64,000 nt of DNA from Diphasiastrum complanatum (GCA_029204225.1 CM055103.1:46332812-46396811), one strand, 5' to 3'; counted from the stretch's first letter, positions 21,005 through 31,625 are shown. Notes: generated by a model from the sequence alone, not told the origin. Translations and numbers: made by a program.

Positions 21005-23580
21005 AATGTATGAAGACGCTGAGCTTATGTCATCTATGGATCTTGGTGCCGGATCATGGCTATCACTATTTAAGGTGGATGACAGTCATGGTTCTTGCTA
21101 CTTGGACAAGTGGTGATCATGGCTACTATCATTGTCAAAACAATTGCATAGTGCAGTAGATTTGTCGATTCTAAACAATAGGTGACTAGCTATGTTTAGA
21201 ATGATACGTCAACAAGTCAGTTGACAATTTGTCGATTCGAGTCAGAATTGTGTAGGTTGAAGTTGAGGATGACAAGGGTTCGGATGTTCAAGTTGATAGT
21301 TGGTTGAACATGTATCAATTTGAACATTCATACATGTTCAAATTGAACGTTTGAGCACTTGTTGATAGTTGGTTGAATCGATACTTCATCGATAGTTAGT
21401 CCTTCATCAATAGTTTGGCTGCCTTTGATAGTTTGACTACTGTGTAAATACCTGCCTTCAATCAAACTATGCCACAGTGCGAGTAAATATGCAGCAAGAT
21501 GTATGAATCTAGATTAACAATGGGATTTAGAGAGAGAGAGAATAAATGACAGTACTCTAAGCTTACCTCCTTGTTACTCATGAAATAGTGATATTTAATC
21601 TCAATGTGCTTACCATAGAATAAAATCTAGGGTTGGCTGATGAGGCAATGGCACTTTGATAATCACATAATAGAATTGTCAAAGCATACTGCTTCGGACA
21701 AATGTTTGATAATAACAAATTTTCCAACCGTACTACTTCTTTAGTGGCTTGAGAAGCAATGATAGACTCTAATTTTGTAGAAGAAGAACAATAGAAGTTT
21801 GCTTATGACTATTGTAGGTGATAGGACCGCCGTTGAGGAAGAATGTAAATCTAGATGTGGAAGTTACAAGTATTTACATCTTCGCCCCAACTTGCGTCTG
21901 TGTATCCATTGAGTATGTGGAGCTTGTCATTGTTGACTTCTCCATAATGATGCATAAGTCTTTTGTCATTCGAATATGCCTCATGACTTTGATGAGAGCC
22001 TTCCAATGGATCATGCCAGGGTACCATGAATTTAATCTCAATGTGCTTACCATAGAATAAAATCTAGGGTTGGCTGATGAGGCAATGGCACTTTGATAAT
22101 CACATAATAGAATTCTGAAATCATACTTCTTCAGACAAATGTATGATAATAACAAATTCCTCAACCATACTGCTTCTTTAGTGACTTGAGAAGCAATGAT
22201 AGACTCTACTTTTGTAGAAGAAGAACAATAAAAGTTTGCTTATGACTATTCTAGGTGATAGGACCGCTGTTGAGGAAGAATGTAAATCTAGATGTGGAAG
22301 TTACAAGTATTTACATCTATGCCCCAGCTTGCGTCTTTGTATCCATTGAATATCTGGAGCTTGTCATTGTTGACTTCTCCATAACAATGCATAAGTCTTC
22401 TGTCGTTCGAATATGCCTCATGACTCTCATGAGAAACATCCAATGGATCATGCCAGGGTACCATGAATTGGCTTAGTGAGCTTATCGGTCGCCTGTCGGC
22501 TGCCCACGCCATCAACCGTCCATTGTCCCGTCAACGACGGGCACTCTATATTAGTATATATATATATATATAAATATATATATACACACACAAATGTATG
22601 AAGACGTTGAGCTTATGTCATCTATGGATCTTGGTGCCGGATCATGGCTATCACTATTTAAGGTGGACGATAGTCGTGGTTCCCAATACTTGGACAAGTG
22701 GTGATCATGGCTACTATCATTGTCAAAACAATTGCATAGTGCAGTAGATAGCTATTATAGGTGACTAGCTATATTTAGAGTGATATGTCAACAAGTCAGT
22801 CGACAATTTGTCGATTCTAGTCAGAATCTCATAGGTTGAAGTTGAGGATGACAAGGGTTCGGATGTTCAAGTTGATAGTTGTTCGAATTGAACGTTGAGC
22901 ACTTGTCGATAGTTGGTTGAATCGATACTTCATCGATAGTTAGTCCTTCATCAATAGTTTGGCTGCCTTTGATAGTTTGACTACTGTGTAGATACCTGCC
23001 TTCAATCAAATTGTGCCACAGTGCGAGTAAATATGCAACAACATGTATGAATCTAGATTAACAATGGGATTTAGGGAGAGAGATAAATGACAATACTCTA
23101 AGCTTACCTCCTTGTTACTCATGAAATAGTGATATTTAATCTCTATGTGCTTACCATAGAATAAAATCTAGGGTTGGCTGATGAGGCAATGGCACTTTGA
23201 TAATCACATAATAGAATTGTCAAAGCATACTGCTTCAGACAAATGTCTGATAATAACAAATTTCTCAACCATAAGGCTTGTTTAGTGGCTTGAGAAGCAA
23301 CGATAGACTCTAATTTTGTAGAAGAAGAACAATAGAAGTTTGCTTATGACTATTCTAGGTGATAGGACCGCTGTTGAGGAAAAATGTAAATCTAGATGTG
23401 GAAGTTACAAGTATTTACATCTTCGCCGCAACTTGCGTTTGTGTATCCATTGAGTATGTGGAGCTTGTCATTGTTGACTTCTCCATAATGATGCATAAGT
23501 CTTTTGTCGTTCGAATATGCCTCATGACTCTGATGAGAGCCTTCCAATGGATCATGCCAGGGTACCATGAATTGGCTTAG
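20877..23580. repeat. Composite duplication A-B-B'-A'-B''
   Basis: Segment A (20877-21596) begins cggtcgcctgtcggctgccc, passes through a (TA)n run (20945-20996 in A, shorter in A') and ends ctccttgttactcatgaaatag; it recurs as A' (22487-23129). Segment B (21597-22029), a Copia RNase H fragment, is followed directly by a second copy B' (22030-22475) and recurs as B'' (23130-23580). B starts inside atttaatctcaatgtgcttacc each time. The pattern suggests one B-B tandem duplication and a larger A-B duplication. Confidence 0.85.
21597..22475 (-). pseudogene. Two tandem Copia RNase H fragments (B and B')
   Basis: On the minus strand each unit carries the Copia connection/RNase H order with many breaks: MVPWHDPL, HEAYSNDKRL, GYTNAS or DASWG before VNTC, then IASQATKE, LLLS.ICPK, LLCDYQSAIA.SANPRFYS and STLRLN. 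The CDYQSAIA string corresponds to the CDNQSAI block with the catalytic aspartate. Frame breaks between every motif show these are relics. Confidence 0.75.
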
Positions 23581-23737
23581 TGAGCTTATTACAGAAGTGA
23601 AATCAGGTCTGGTGCAGACCATTACATACATGAGAGATCCTAGAATCGATTGATAAAGATATTCTCTCTTTTGTTTCTTTTTCTTCTTTGTGTGAGGATT
23701 GTCTGGTCCTTTGACAATCATAGGCATGGGTCTATTT
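23130..23737 (-). pseudogene. Third Copia RNase H fragment (B''), extending into the connection domain
   Basis: As B and B', but it continues further upstream on the minus strand: YLYQSILGSLMYVMVCTRPDFTSVISSLSQFMVPWHDPL, the Copia connection region, followed by broken RNase H motifs. It is interrupted at 23737 by the element at 23738-28555, whose target duplication lies there. Confidence 0.8.
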
Positions 23738-24010
23738 ACTTAGAATTTGCTTTGCACAGAAACACAGATCATGCTACACAGTAACACAGATAGAAAAACA
23801 CTCCACAGCAAGCTCACATAGCAACTGTCTTTCTCATAATGAAATTATACTGTACATATAGTTGTTCACTCAGGCAACCCATGCATGACCCAAGTTGTTG
23901 TTGGCGGGACACGTGTCCCGTTGACTTGCCTCGTGGTGAGGCCAACTGATCCTTATCAGCTGATAGGACCCACAGTACAATAGCACAGTCATTCTACTTT
24001 AATTCTAACT
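23738..24010 (-). repeat. 3' LTR of Copia D
   Basis: Contains a perfect 16-bp palindrome cgggacacgtgtcccg (23905-23920) centred on CACGTG, a G-box core. In the 5' LTR this palindrome is broken by substitutions. Bounded by inverted TTAGAATT...AATTCTAA. Confidence 0.85.
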
Positions 24011-24099
24011 GTCTCCCTTAAAGTAGAGTCTACTTTTTATATAGTCCTATACATAGCTTTAAAGTCAACAAACTTTAAGTACAGAAAGCTTTGATCTAA

Positions 24100-26110
24100 A
24101 CTTATCAAACTTTTCTCCAACAAGTGGCTTAGTGAAAATATCAGCTAGTTGTTCTTCTGTGCTACAATGAACAACATGATTTCACAACTCAATAGCCTCT
24201 CACGTATAAAGTGATACTGAATCTCAATGTGTTTGGTTCTCGCATGGAATACTGGATTCTTTGCTAGCTGAATGCCACTCTAACTGTCGCTATGTAATGT
24301 TGTGGGATTTTTCTGCTTCATGCCAACTTCTTCCAAGATTTGTCTCAACCATATAGCTTCCTGTGCTGCACTACACATTGCCTTATACTCTACTTCTATG
24401 GTGGAAAGAGCAATTGTACTTTGCTTCTTACTAGACTAGGAAAAGCAACTACCACAAAACTAGAATACATACCCTGTGATGGATCTATGATCATCATAGT
24501 CACCTCCCCAATCCGCATCCACATAGCCACACAACTTAGGTAAACCATCATGCTTCCTGTAAATCAAGCCATAATCTGAAGTGCCTTTCACATAATGCAA
24601 AATGCGTTTAGCTGCCTTCCAATGCGTTTCCGTAGGTGCTGCCATAAACTGACTTACAATGCCAACAACATAGCATATATCTGGTCTAGTCGTGGTAAGG
24701 TAAATCAAGCCCCTACTAACTGCCTATATAATATAGCATCAAATGACTGTGACTCATCAAGCTTAGAAAGCTTTTTACCTGGTCCAATAGGAGTATTTAC
24801 TGGTTTGCAATCCTGCAACCTAAACCTGTCTAGCAATTCTTTAACATACTTCACCTATGTTAAACCCACTTCGTGTCCTTTTTGCCACACCTCTACTCCA
24901 AGGCAATAATGCATTAGGCTGAGATCTGTCATCTCAAATTGTTCCATGAGGTCTTTCTTGATCATATCTATCATCTCTTGATTATTTCTTGTAATAATCA
25001 AGTCATCAACATAAAGAGCAATCAAAGCAACCATACCATCACAGCATAAGACATATAGATTTGGATCAGAGTGTGTTCTCACCATCCCCTTTGAATGAAA
25101 GTAGGCATCAATCCCGCTATACCACGCACGTGGTGCCTATTTAAGACCATAAAGTGCTTTATTCAAGCGACATACTTTATTTTCCTGTCCCTTCGTTACA
25201 AAGCCTTCAGGTTGATCCATGAACACCTCTTCTTCTAACTCACCATGTAGAAAAGCAAATGTGAAGCTAAAGCAAAATGTAGACGTAGAGTATTCCACTT
25301 ACATACTGGCACAAAGGTCTCCTCATAGTCAATGCCTTTACTTTGTGCATACCCTTTGATCACCAATCTTGCCTTGTGCTTTGCTATACTTCCATCTGCA
25401 TGATACTTAGTCCTGTATACCCATTTGCAACCAATGGGTTTCTTGCCAATTGGTGGGTCTACTAAGTCCCATGTGCTATGCTTAGCAATTGACTCCATCT
25501 CCTCTCCCATGGCCTTGACCCAAATGTCATCATCCTTCGCTTCACCATAAGTCGAAGGTTCTTTGCTTTGAATAATGCTAGATAAGAGAGCATAATTTGC
25601 TTCATACCTTTCAGGTTGTATCTTATCTCTTGTTGATCTTCGTAGCTCTCCCTGGCTAGATGGTCCTGGAAAGTCATCCATATCGCGGCTCTTCAACAAT
25701 CTCTCAAACCACTTAGGGAGCTTCCTGTCAGGTGATCGGCTTCTTGGTGAAAATGTATCCCACGGTACATCCTTTTCCTTGCATTTGTCACCTGCAACTT
25801 CAATCCTTCTTGCACCAAAAGGTTTGTCCCTACCTCTCCAACTTGTCTCTTGAGGTTGAGTAGTAGTATCTTGAGATTTTCATCACTTGGAAGATCAATG
25901 AATGGATCATCATCAGGTGCTATCCTCACTATACCATCTTTCCCACTGGATGTATCTATCTTCTCAGCATCCTCGTCTTCATACATCTTGGATTCATCAA
26001 AGATAACATCACGACTTACATGGATTTTGTTTTCCACTAGATCAAAACATCTATAGCCTTTCACACGATCATCATTTGCCTTCACTGAGCTGCAGTTACG
26101 AGAGCAATGC
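24100..26110 (-). pseudogene. Copia D pol: integrase end, RT and RNase H with frameshifts
   Basis: On the minus strand: YRCFDLVENKIHVSRDVIFDE (integrase C-terminal end, near 26050), an acidic linker, then GCKWVYRTKYHADGS and KARLVIKGYAQSKGIDYEETF (25699-25235). After a frameshift come [23 protein letters not shown], stop (CAG to TAG), APRAWYS, then IALYVDDLIITRNNQEM with an intact YVDD and LMHYCLGVEVW. RNase H follows: DICYVVGIVSQFMAAP, GYVDADWGGDYDDHRSITGY near 24500, then broken frames to about 24100. The catalytic motifs are retained but frameshifts and nonsense codons prevent expression. Confidence 0.85.
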
Positions 26111-26534
26111 ACCCTTGGCTTTGAAATCGTTGATCCGCAGTTAGAAAACTCAAAAATCAGGTCAGAAATGCATGATGAAGAGGTCGTGCTACTGTGAGCC
26201 AGAAGTGCGAGCTGTGGGCAGCTACTGTGAGCTAGAAGCAGATCATAGAAAGAGATACAATCGTGACCAGAATAGTAGGCCGTGAGCCACAGAGCCATTG
26301 CGAGTAGAGAGCAGTGAATGAGAGCTCTTCAACTTTCCTAACCAGCTCGCTTCAGTTCCATGAGTGTGCACCTCTCTTATAAAGACGTGTGGTGAAGAGT
26401 AAGAGCAAAGGTTTGTTGGAGAAGTGGCCTCATAAAACCATTTTTCAAAAGATGGTTCACTCTTATCATTGGTGACTGAGCCTCCCCTTCCATTGAGCAC
26501 GATCTGACAACCAGTAGTGAGGTATATTTTCCCA
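26111..26534. other. Non-pol segment between gag and integrase remains of Copia D
   Basis: About 420 bp where the zinc knuckle, protease and integrase core should be. Only a 103-codon minus frame without known motifs is present. It could be filler acquired when the interior was deleted. Confidence 0.45.
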
Positions 26535-27008
26535 TCACTCTGAACACAATGCATTGTGCACCAACTCTACATCACGTATGTGCTCACCAATAGAATGCAG
26601 TTCATCCCTCACTGTCTTGATTCTGGTCATGTACATCTGAATGTGCTCTCCTTGCTCCATGCGGGCACTATTCAGCTTTGACTTCAGAAACATGATTCTT
26701 GACGGATTTGACGTCTCGAACTGCTCCTTTAGCACATCCCATGCCTGTCTGGGTGTAACAGCATCACAAATGTGAGTAATGATGTGATCCTTCACTGACA
26801 AGTTAATGTAGGTCAAAGCCTTCCTCATCTTTTTGTCGAACACTTTGATATCCGCTTCACCTTGCGGCCTTCTCTCATCACCTGTGACGACTTCCCACAA
26901 GTCTTTCTCCATCAATATGTTTTTCATTTTGAATTTCCACACTGCATAGTTCGAAATCTTGTCCAATTTGCTACTTTCGCTCAAAATGGACTCTCCCATG
27001 TTTGCCAT
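26535..27008 (-). pseudogene. Copia D gag, truncated
   Basis: 157 codons from MANMGESILSESSKLDKISN, with the Copia gag (UBN2/retrotran_gag type) signature YAVWKFKMKNILMEKDLWEV near residues 23-42, AWDVLKEQFE near 89-98, LKSKLNSARMEQGEHI, and MYMTRIKTVRDELHSIG. It ends at a stop after LVHNALCSE, before the CCHC zinc knuckle that normally follows. The start is the first ATG in frame, and the upstream leader has no extension. The gag core is intact, so a short capsid-like protein could in principle be translated, but nothing shows this happens. Confidence 0.8.
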
Positions 27009-28268
27009 CGCAAAACTGCTTGAAATTTCTGTTGTAGGCTAAAAGCAGTATGCCGAGGCCAACTGTGATGTCAGAAGTTGAAAATAATGACCTGCACTTT
27101 TTCCCTTACCAGGCCACTTGCCGCTTTCCCACCAACCTTCCGAAATCCACTCAGTCGTCAACTCCCAACTACGTGCCCAGTGGAATGGTGAAATCACTTT
27201 TGGCGCACTTTGAACACTTTCTCCACTGCAATCACTCTATTTTGCTGTACCGTACTTGCAGGTACAGTCTGAGTGCCCTTCGTTTGGAGGTTATAGCCTT
27301 TCGTTTGGGTCAAAACGGGCAAAGGACCCAAAAATAGGGATTTTCTTTGTTTTTTAGCTGTTTCTTCACCTTGAAGAAACTTCACTCTTCACTTGTGAAG
27401 GGACCCAACTCCACTTTTAGTATGAAATTGTTTAATGAAGTTGAAGGCCAAAATACACTTCAATTCTTCAGGGCCCACTTCATCCAACGATAGGTTTCAA
27501 TTCTGTGGTCCAGATGTAATTAATCTTGTCCGTCGATCATTGTGGAGATGATCTTGTGGACTTTCTTGTATCAGTGCGTGGAACTACACTTCTGAAGCCG
27601 CTGGACACTTCAAAACACTAAGCTGCTGCCTCGTTCATCGTGCGTGAGCTCCAGGCTCCTCTTTGTCTACGGCTGCACCTCCCCAAACTGGTTTTTGCTT
27701 GATCAATTTCGTTTTTGGATCGATTTGAGCACGATCTGAGGCCTAGAGCAGGGTCGCCCTACTGATACCAAGTCTGTAGAGTGTTCAATCATGAAATTCC
27801 GTGGAGAAATGGTGATTTTAGCTCAACTTGACAAAGTGGCTTTTTTCACCTTTTACCGCAAATCTGCTAGGTTAACTGTCTGGAGACAAATCTCTGACAT
27901 AAACCTCAGACTCTCTCCATGGCTGGTTGACAATGTAATTAGCTTCCTTCATGTCCTTACGGCATCCAAAATGGTGCACAAACAACGAAGAAATCACCAG
28001 TTATGTATAAAAAACCGTAACCCCAAACCCGGTTTCAATTTTCAGATGGCTTCAAAATTGTCAAATTTCCACCAAATTTTTCCCTGTCTGATGCTATGCA
28101 CAGGCTAATAATCCCTCTGCTGAGCTTGGCAAGCCTCTGTAAACTAAAAAACCGTGCTCCAGTGCTTTCTTTCCGTTTTCAACCCACCGTAAACCTTGAA
28201 CTCTCAGAAGACAGTTCTCCTGAAGCTCTTTTCAACGACGATGTTGTACTGTGTACACTCCCTGTATG
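27009..28268 (-). other. Untranslated leader of Copia D
   Basis: 1.26 kb between the primer-binding site and the gag start, without a convincing coding frame. It is long for a Copia leader. The second tRNA-Met-like string at about 27769-27777 raises the possibility that part of it was acquired from another element's leader or LTR. Confidence 0.6.
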
Positions 28269-28280
28269 GCTCTGATACCA
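28269..28280 (-). promoter_or_regulatory. Primer-binding site (initiator tRNA-Met) of Copia D
   Basis: gctctgatacca on the plus strand is TGGTATCAGAGC on the element's strand, directly adjoining the LTR. A second, shorter match (ctgatacca, at about 27769-27777) sits 500 bp further in, next to agtctgtagag. Confidence 0.85.
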
Positions 28281-28555
28281 ACTTAGAATTTGCTTTGCAC
28301 AGGAACACAGATCATGCTATACAGTAACACAGACAGAAAAACACTCTCCACAGCAAGCTCACATAGCAACTGTCTTTCTCAAAATGAAATTACATTGTAC
28401 ATATAGTTGTTCACTCAGGCAACCCATGCATGACCCAGGTTGCCGTTGGCGAGATGCGGGTCCCGTCGACTTGCCTCGTGGCGAGGCCAACTGATCCTTA
28501 GCAACTGATAGGACCCACAGTACAGTAGCACAATGATTCTACTTTAATTCTAACT
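28281..28555 (-). repeat. 5' LTR of Copia D
   Basis: Partner of 23738-24010. It starts directly after the primer-binding site and would carry the promoter for minus-strand transcription; a TATATG/TATAAT-like stretch near 28395-28405 is the only candidate seen. The CACGTG of the 3' LTR palindrome is lost here. Confidence 0.8.
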
Positions 28556-28560
28556 CATTT

Positions 28561-29700
28561 CTGAGTATGCTACTTTGCGATTAGGTAGAGGCGAGGATAG
28601 TAGCATCATCAGACACTGAGGAGGTGTCACGCACGTGGGGGCAGACGTAGCGATTGTGAAGGACAGACTCACTGGAGACGTAGTTTGCTTGTCACTCAAG
28701 ACTCAGATTTCGTGGGGCAGGCAAATTGATAGTGGACACATCCACGCTTCTTCATTCACATAAGACAACAATTGAAAGCGTAGGTTCTCATATTGATTCG
28801 CTCAGGAACAATGTAGAGCACAAGTTGTGGCTGTTTACTCTATTGTTGCCAGTCAACTGGTGAATACGAACATTTCATATATTATTTTAACATCTGTCTC
28901 TCTCTCTCAAGAAATATTCTCTCTACTAGAATTCCTTGTTTTGGTCTCTCTAACACGTGAAGGCATATTACTTCAACAATTGTACTCCATTGCATTAGAA
29001 TGCAAGAAAATTGAAAAGAAATAAATTTTGTCATCTTTTGAGTAAGTTCACATTAAAGAATTTGGAAAAGTATATTGTGTAGCAAAACATGACTCATTTT
29101 GATTGATTATTGGTTATTTAAAATGAAAATCCCTCCTAGAAGAAGAGGGCATCTTGATCCCTACATGTAGTGTTACAGTCATATATTAAGGTAATTCAAA
29201 AGATTGAGCATCTTTTCCATGCATGTTGGCAAATTCTTTAAAAACTAAAAAAATCTAACAACCTTGGCAATTCGAAGAGATTTGAACTATACCACAATTT
29301 TCAACTCAACTTCATCTACTAGACACACATCATCTTTGAGTATTGTCACAATAGCTTACCAAATAACTGTTCAGTTTAGGACTTCCATAGAACAATGTTA
29401 TGTATATCTAGAAAGACGTTATTGTGTAACTATGCATTTGAGCATAGAAAAATTATCTACTATGGCAAATATTAGGTGCCAGAAAGCATTGTTTGATGTG
29501 GATAGTGTGCTTGTTTTACAACTAAAGAATAATTTTGGGGACTGAAACTGCTGTTTGGCATCCATGTAGATTCATGCAAAGACAGTATGGCATCGATTAT
29601 TAATGACTTCTGGCCACATATGAAGGTAGCAGAAATCCAAAGATTGAGCATTTGTTGATTTCTTTGTTGTTATTTGGTCGAACTTTTTCTTTGAAGCAGG
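28561..29700. other. Spacer before the SAND-like gene
   Basis: No repeat of the other families was recognised here. An open frame at 29264-29545 (93 codons) shows no known motif. The end of this stretch has an acceptor-like site, cttttctttgaagcag at about 29685-29699, so an upstream non-coding exon of the following gene may start at 29700. Confidence 0.4.
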
Positions 29701-29746
29701 AACAACAGTACAAGCTTGAAAGAGATTCAAAAGCTCAAAAGAGGAA

Positions 29747-30853
29747 ATGCCGAAACACAGAAACACCACTAAAACACAGCAGCCAGACAACCCTCAACTC
29801 AACCAGCAAGATGTCAAGCTGAGTAACGCTGCGGATGTTCTTATACAGTTATCAGAAATATTAACCCGAGATTTGAATTATGAAAAGGCATTGACTGAGA
29901 AAGTTTCCAAAGAAGGCTCCGATGGGGAGGGCCCAAGTAACAGGCCTCATCGAAGATCTGAAGAAAAGTCCCAACGCAACGAGAACGAAACAGCTGAAGT
30001 TCCTCACAAGGAATTCAGATGTGGCGTTTCAAGCGCATTTGGAGATACAATTGGTGTTTTGAAGGCATATGACTCTGGGATCATGAAGATCTTCTGCAGT
30101 TGCTCTACTTGTTTGGAAACGTCTAACGGTACGTGTTCTAATATTCTATTAAAAGTCTCCACTACAGTACCGTGTTCTTTTTAAGCTGCCTTCACTTCTT
30201 ATCAACAATCGTGTGCGATGTGAATACTCGATTTTGTAAAGATAAGCATATTTATCTTGGCTTTGCTGATGAATCAACCTATTATGGGAAGTCTACTCTC
30301 ACAACAACAACTTCAACTGAATGCTGTCTGAATAGAAATTGGACGAAAATATCACTCATAAAGGTCGGCAGTGATGCAAAGATTCTCAAGCACAAGAATA
30401 GTAGAAATACCTTTACAAATTCTCTCCGTAGTTGCTAGTCTTGTGATAAGGGTAAAGTGAACACTAATCATTTGCCAAACCCATGAATTAGATAAATGGG
30501 TTATGTTGATAACTTTCCAACTTGAACTGATATATAGGAGTCTTCGAGAACCCCTCTGAATTTGCACAACATGGCGGCTGCGACTCTGCTGGGAAGTGGG
30601 ATAAGCAAATATGGATCTTTGAGAATAATAGAGAGGTGCCATTTTATCAAGTTGAAGCTCTGAGAGTGTACAATCCAGAGGACAACCCAATCAGAAAGAG
30701 AAAGACTGAAAGATCTCATCGCGATGAATCTATTGACTGCACAAAATGTAAAAAGAGTCGCAGATTCACGATGAACAGCAAACGTGAACGCCGTCTTTAT
30801 CATGATGCGCGCTTGAACCCAACGTGGGAATGCTCCAATACATCAAGCATCAG
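29747..30853 (+). CDS. ULTRAPETALA-like SAND-domain gene, 3'-truncated (two exons)
   Basis: Exon 1 is 29747-30128 and exon 2 starts at 30538. The intron is bounded by cg|gtacgtg and tatatag|g, and splicing restores frame exactly across Asn127-Gly128. Predicted residues 1-85 are a polar extension rich in K, E and R. Residues 89-172 match the SAND-like domain of ULTRAPETALA: FRCGVSSAFGDTIGVLKAYD, CSCSTC (C117, C119, C122), PSEFAQHGG, GKWDKQIWIF (KxWK-like core) and VPFYQVEALRVY. Residues 195-228 match its following Cys-rich region: CTKCKKSRRF, YHDARLNPTWECSN. ULT proteins are nuclear trithorax-group co-regulators of about 240 residues. Here the final Cys cluster is missing: the frame ends at 30878, or splices at 30853 (catcag|gt) to an exon not found. 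It may be a truncated gene, pseudogene or member of a divergent family. Family assignment is from motifs only. Confidence 0.7.
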
Positions 30854-30990
30854 GTGCCCTCCATCTGCCGTCTTATAATTTACAATGAGCAGCAAACGTG
30901 ATTGCCGTCTTTATTATATTGATGCGTGCTTGAACCCAACGTGGGAATGCTCCAATACAGGGCAATACACTAAGCATCAGGTGCCATCAA
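30763..30990 (+). repeat. 114-bp tandem duplication of the SAND gene's Cys-rich exon segment
   Basis: The segment with atgaacagcaaacgtgaacg (30771) to caggtgcc (30858) recurs 114 bp further on (30885 to about 30985) as atgagcagcaaacgtgattg to caggtgcc. Both units encode the same motif (SKR..RLY...LNPTWECSNT) and both end in the same donor-like catcag|gtgcc. A stop at 30876-30878 separates them, so the second unit can be used only by alternative splicing or is dead. Confidence 0.85.
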
Positions 30991-31524
30991 CAAACATTCA
31001 TGTATTTGAAGTGCTTTTGTCCACGTATAAGTTGGTTGATAATCTACGTTGGCTGCATGCTGCTCATAATTTAAGTTTGCATGCATGTTTTTATGAACTA
31101 TATGACACATTAAGTGAGTTTAAAGTCAAACAGTAAAAATATGATTTTGTATCCTCTGGTTTTTCCGCAACGGTATTTTACGAGTAGGTGGTTGGAGCAT
31201 AGTTGCCCATTCCATTTCGGAATGCCTACGGAATGCACGTTCCTCACGAGTTCCGAAACAAAATGTTGCCAAGAAAACAATGGCTTTCGGACGTAGTGTT
31301 AGTTAGTGTTTATAATTTTTTTTTTAAATTAGTGAAAAACGAGGTGAAACTTTTGCAAATGCATCTACAGCCTCAGCGTGATGACTAGCACATGGAGTGC
31401 CATCTCTTCTGATTTAATGCAGTAGATCTCGGACAATAGCAGCGTCACATGGCAAATTCTCAGTCCACTTTGGTAAAAATATCCAAATTCTGGGACCATG
31501 ATACGAGGTAGGGTGGTAATGATG

Positions 31525-31609
31525 CTTCTTGGTTTCCGAGGGGAGGCTCGAACCTGGGACCAAAGAAACTTTGGATGCCAAGCTAACCAGTTGAGCCAAC
31601 CCCATTGGT
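31525..31609 (-). mobile_element. Minimal tRNA-like SINE with 16-bp target duplication
   Basis: 85 bp flanked by identical copies of tagggtggtaatgatg (31509-31524 and 31610-31625). On the minus strand it begins near ATGGGGTTGGCTCAACTGG, with an A-box-like TGGCTCAACTGG, and contains a B-box match GGTTCGAGCC about 45 bases on, the two internal RNA polymerase III promoter elements of tRNA genes. The exact long target duplication shows insertion by retroposition. There is almost no SINE body beyond the tRNA-like head, so it is either a 5' fragment or an unusually short SINE or tRNA retropseudogene. Confidence 0.75.
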
Positions 31610-31625
31610 TAGGGTGGTAATGATG

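Larger units (their letters stand above)
23738..28555 (-). mobile_element. Copia LTR retrotransposon (family D), internally deleted, both LTRs present
   Basis: 4.8 kb, minus strand. LTRs of 273 bp (23738-24010) and 275 bp (28281-28555) differ at about 20 aligned positions plus a 2-bp indel, roughly 7%. Flanking tattt (23733-23737) and cattt (28556-28560) look like a 5-bp target duplication with one change. Next to the 5' LTR lies gctctgatacca (28269-28280), the initiator tRNA-Met binding site, and next to the 3' LTR gtctccctt, a purine tract on the minus strand. The order leader, gag, gap, integrase end, RT, RNase H is that of Copia. The zinc knuckle, protease and integrase core are missing. 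The LTR ends read ACTTAG...CTAACT on the plus strand, not TG...CA. Confidence 0.85.

Noticed and set aside
21640-21660. ggctgatgaggc as a possible hammerhead ribozyme core (ctgatga)
   Set aside because: It lies in repeated RNase H coding sequence and no gaaa core with matching stems is nearby. I also found no hammerhead in the PLE relics.
25850-26056. Serine-rich 68-codon plus frame
   Set aside because: Antisense of the acidic integrase-RT linker of Copia D; low complexity.
27791-28108. 105-codon plus-strand frame in the Copia D leader
   Set aside because: No motif, lies antisense in a retrotransposon leader, and shows no codon bias or splice context suggesting a gene.
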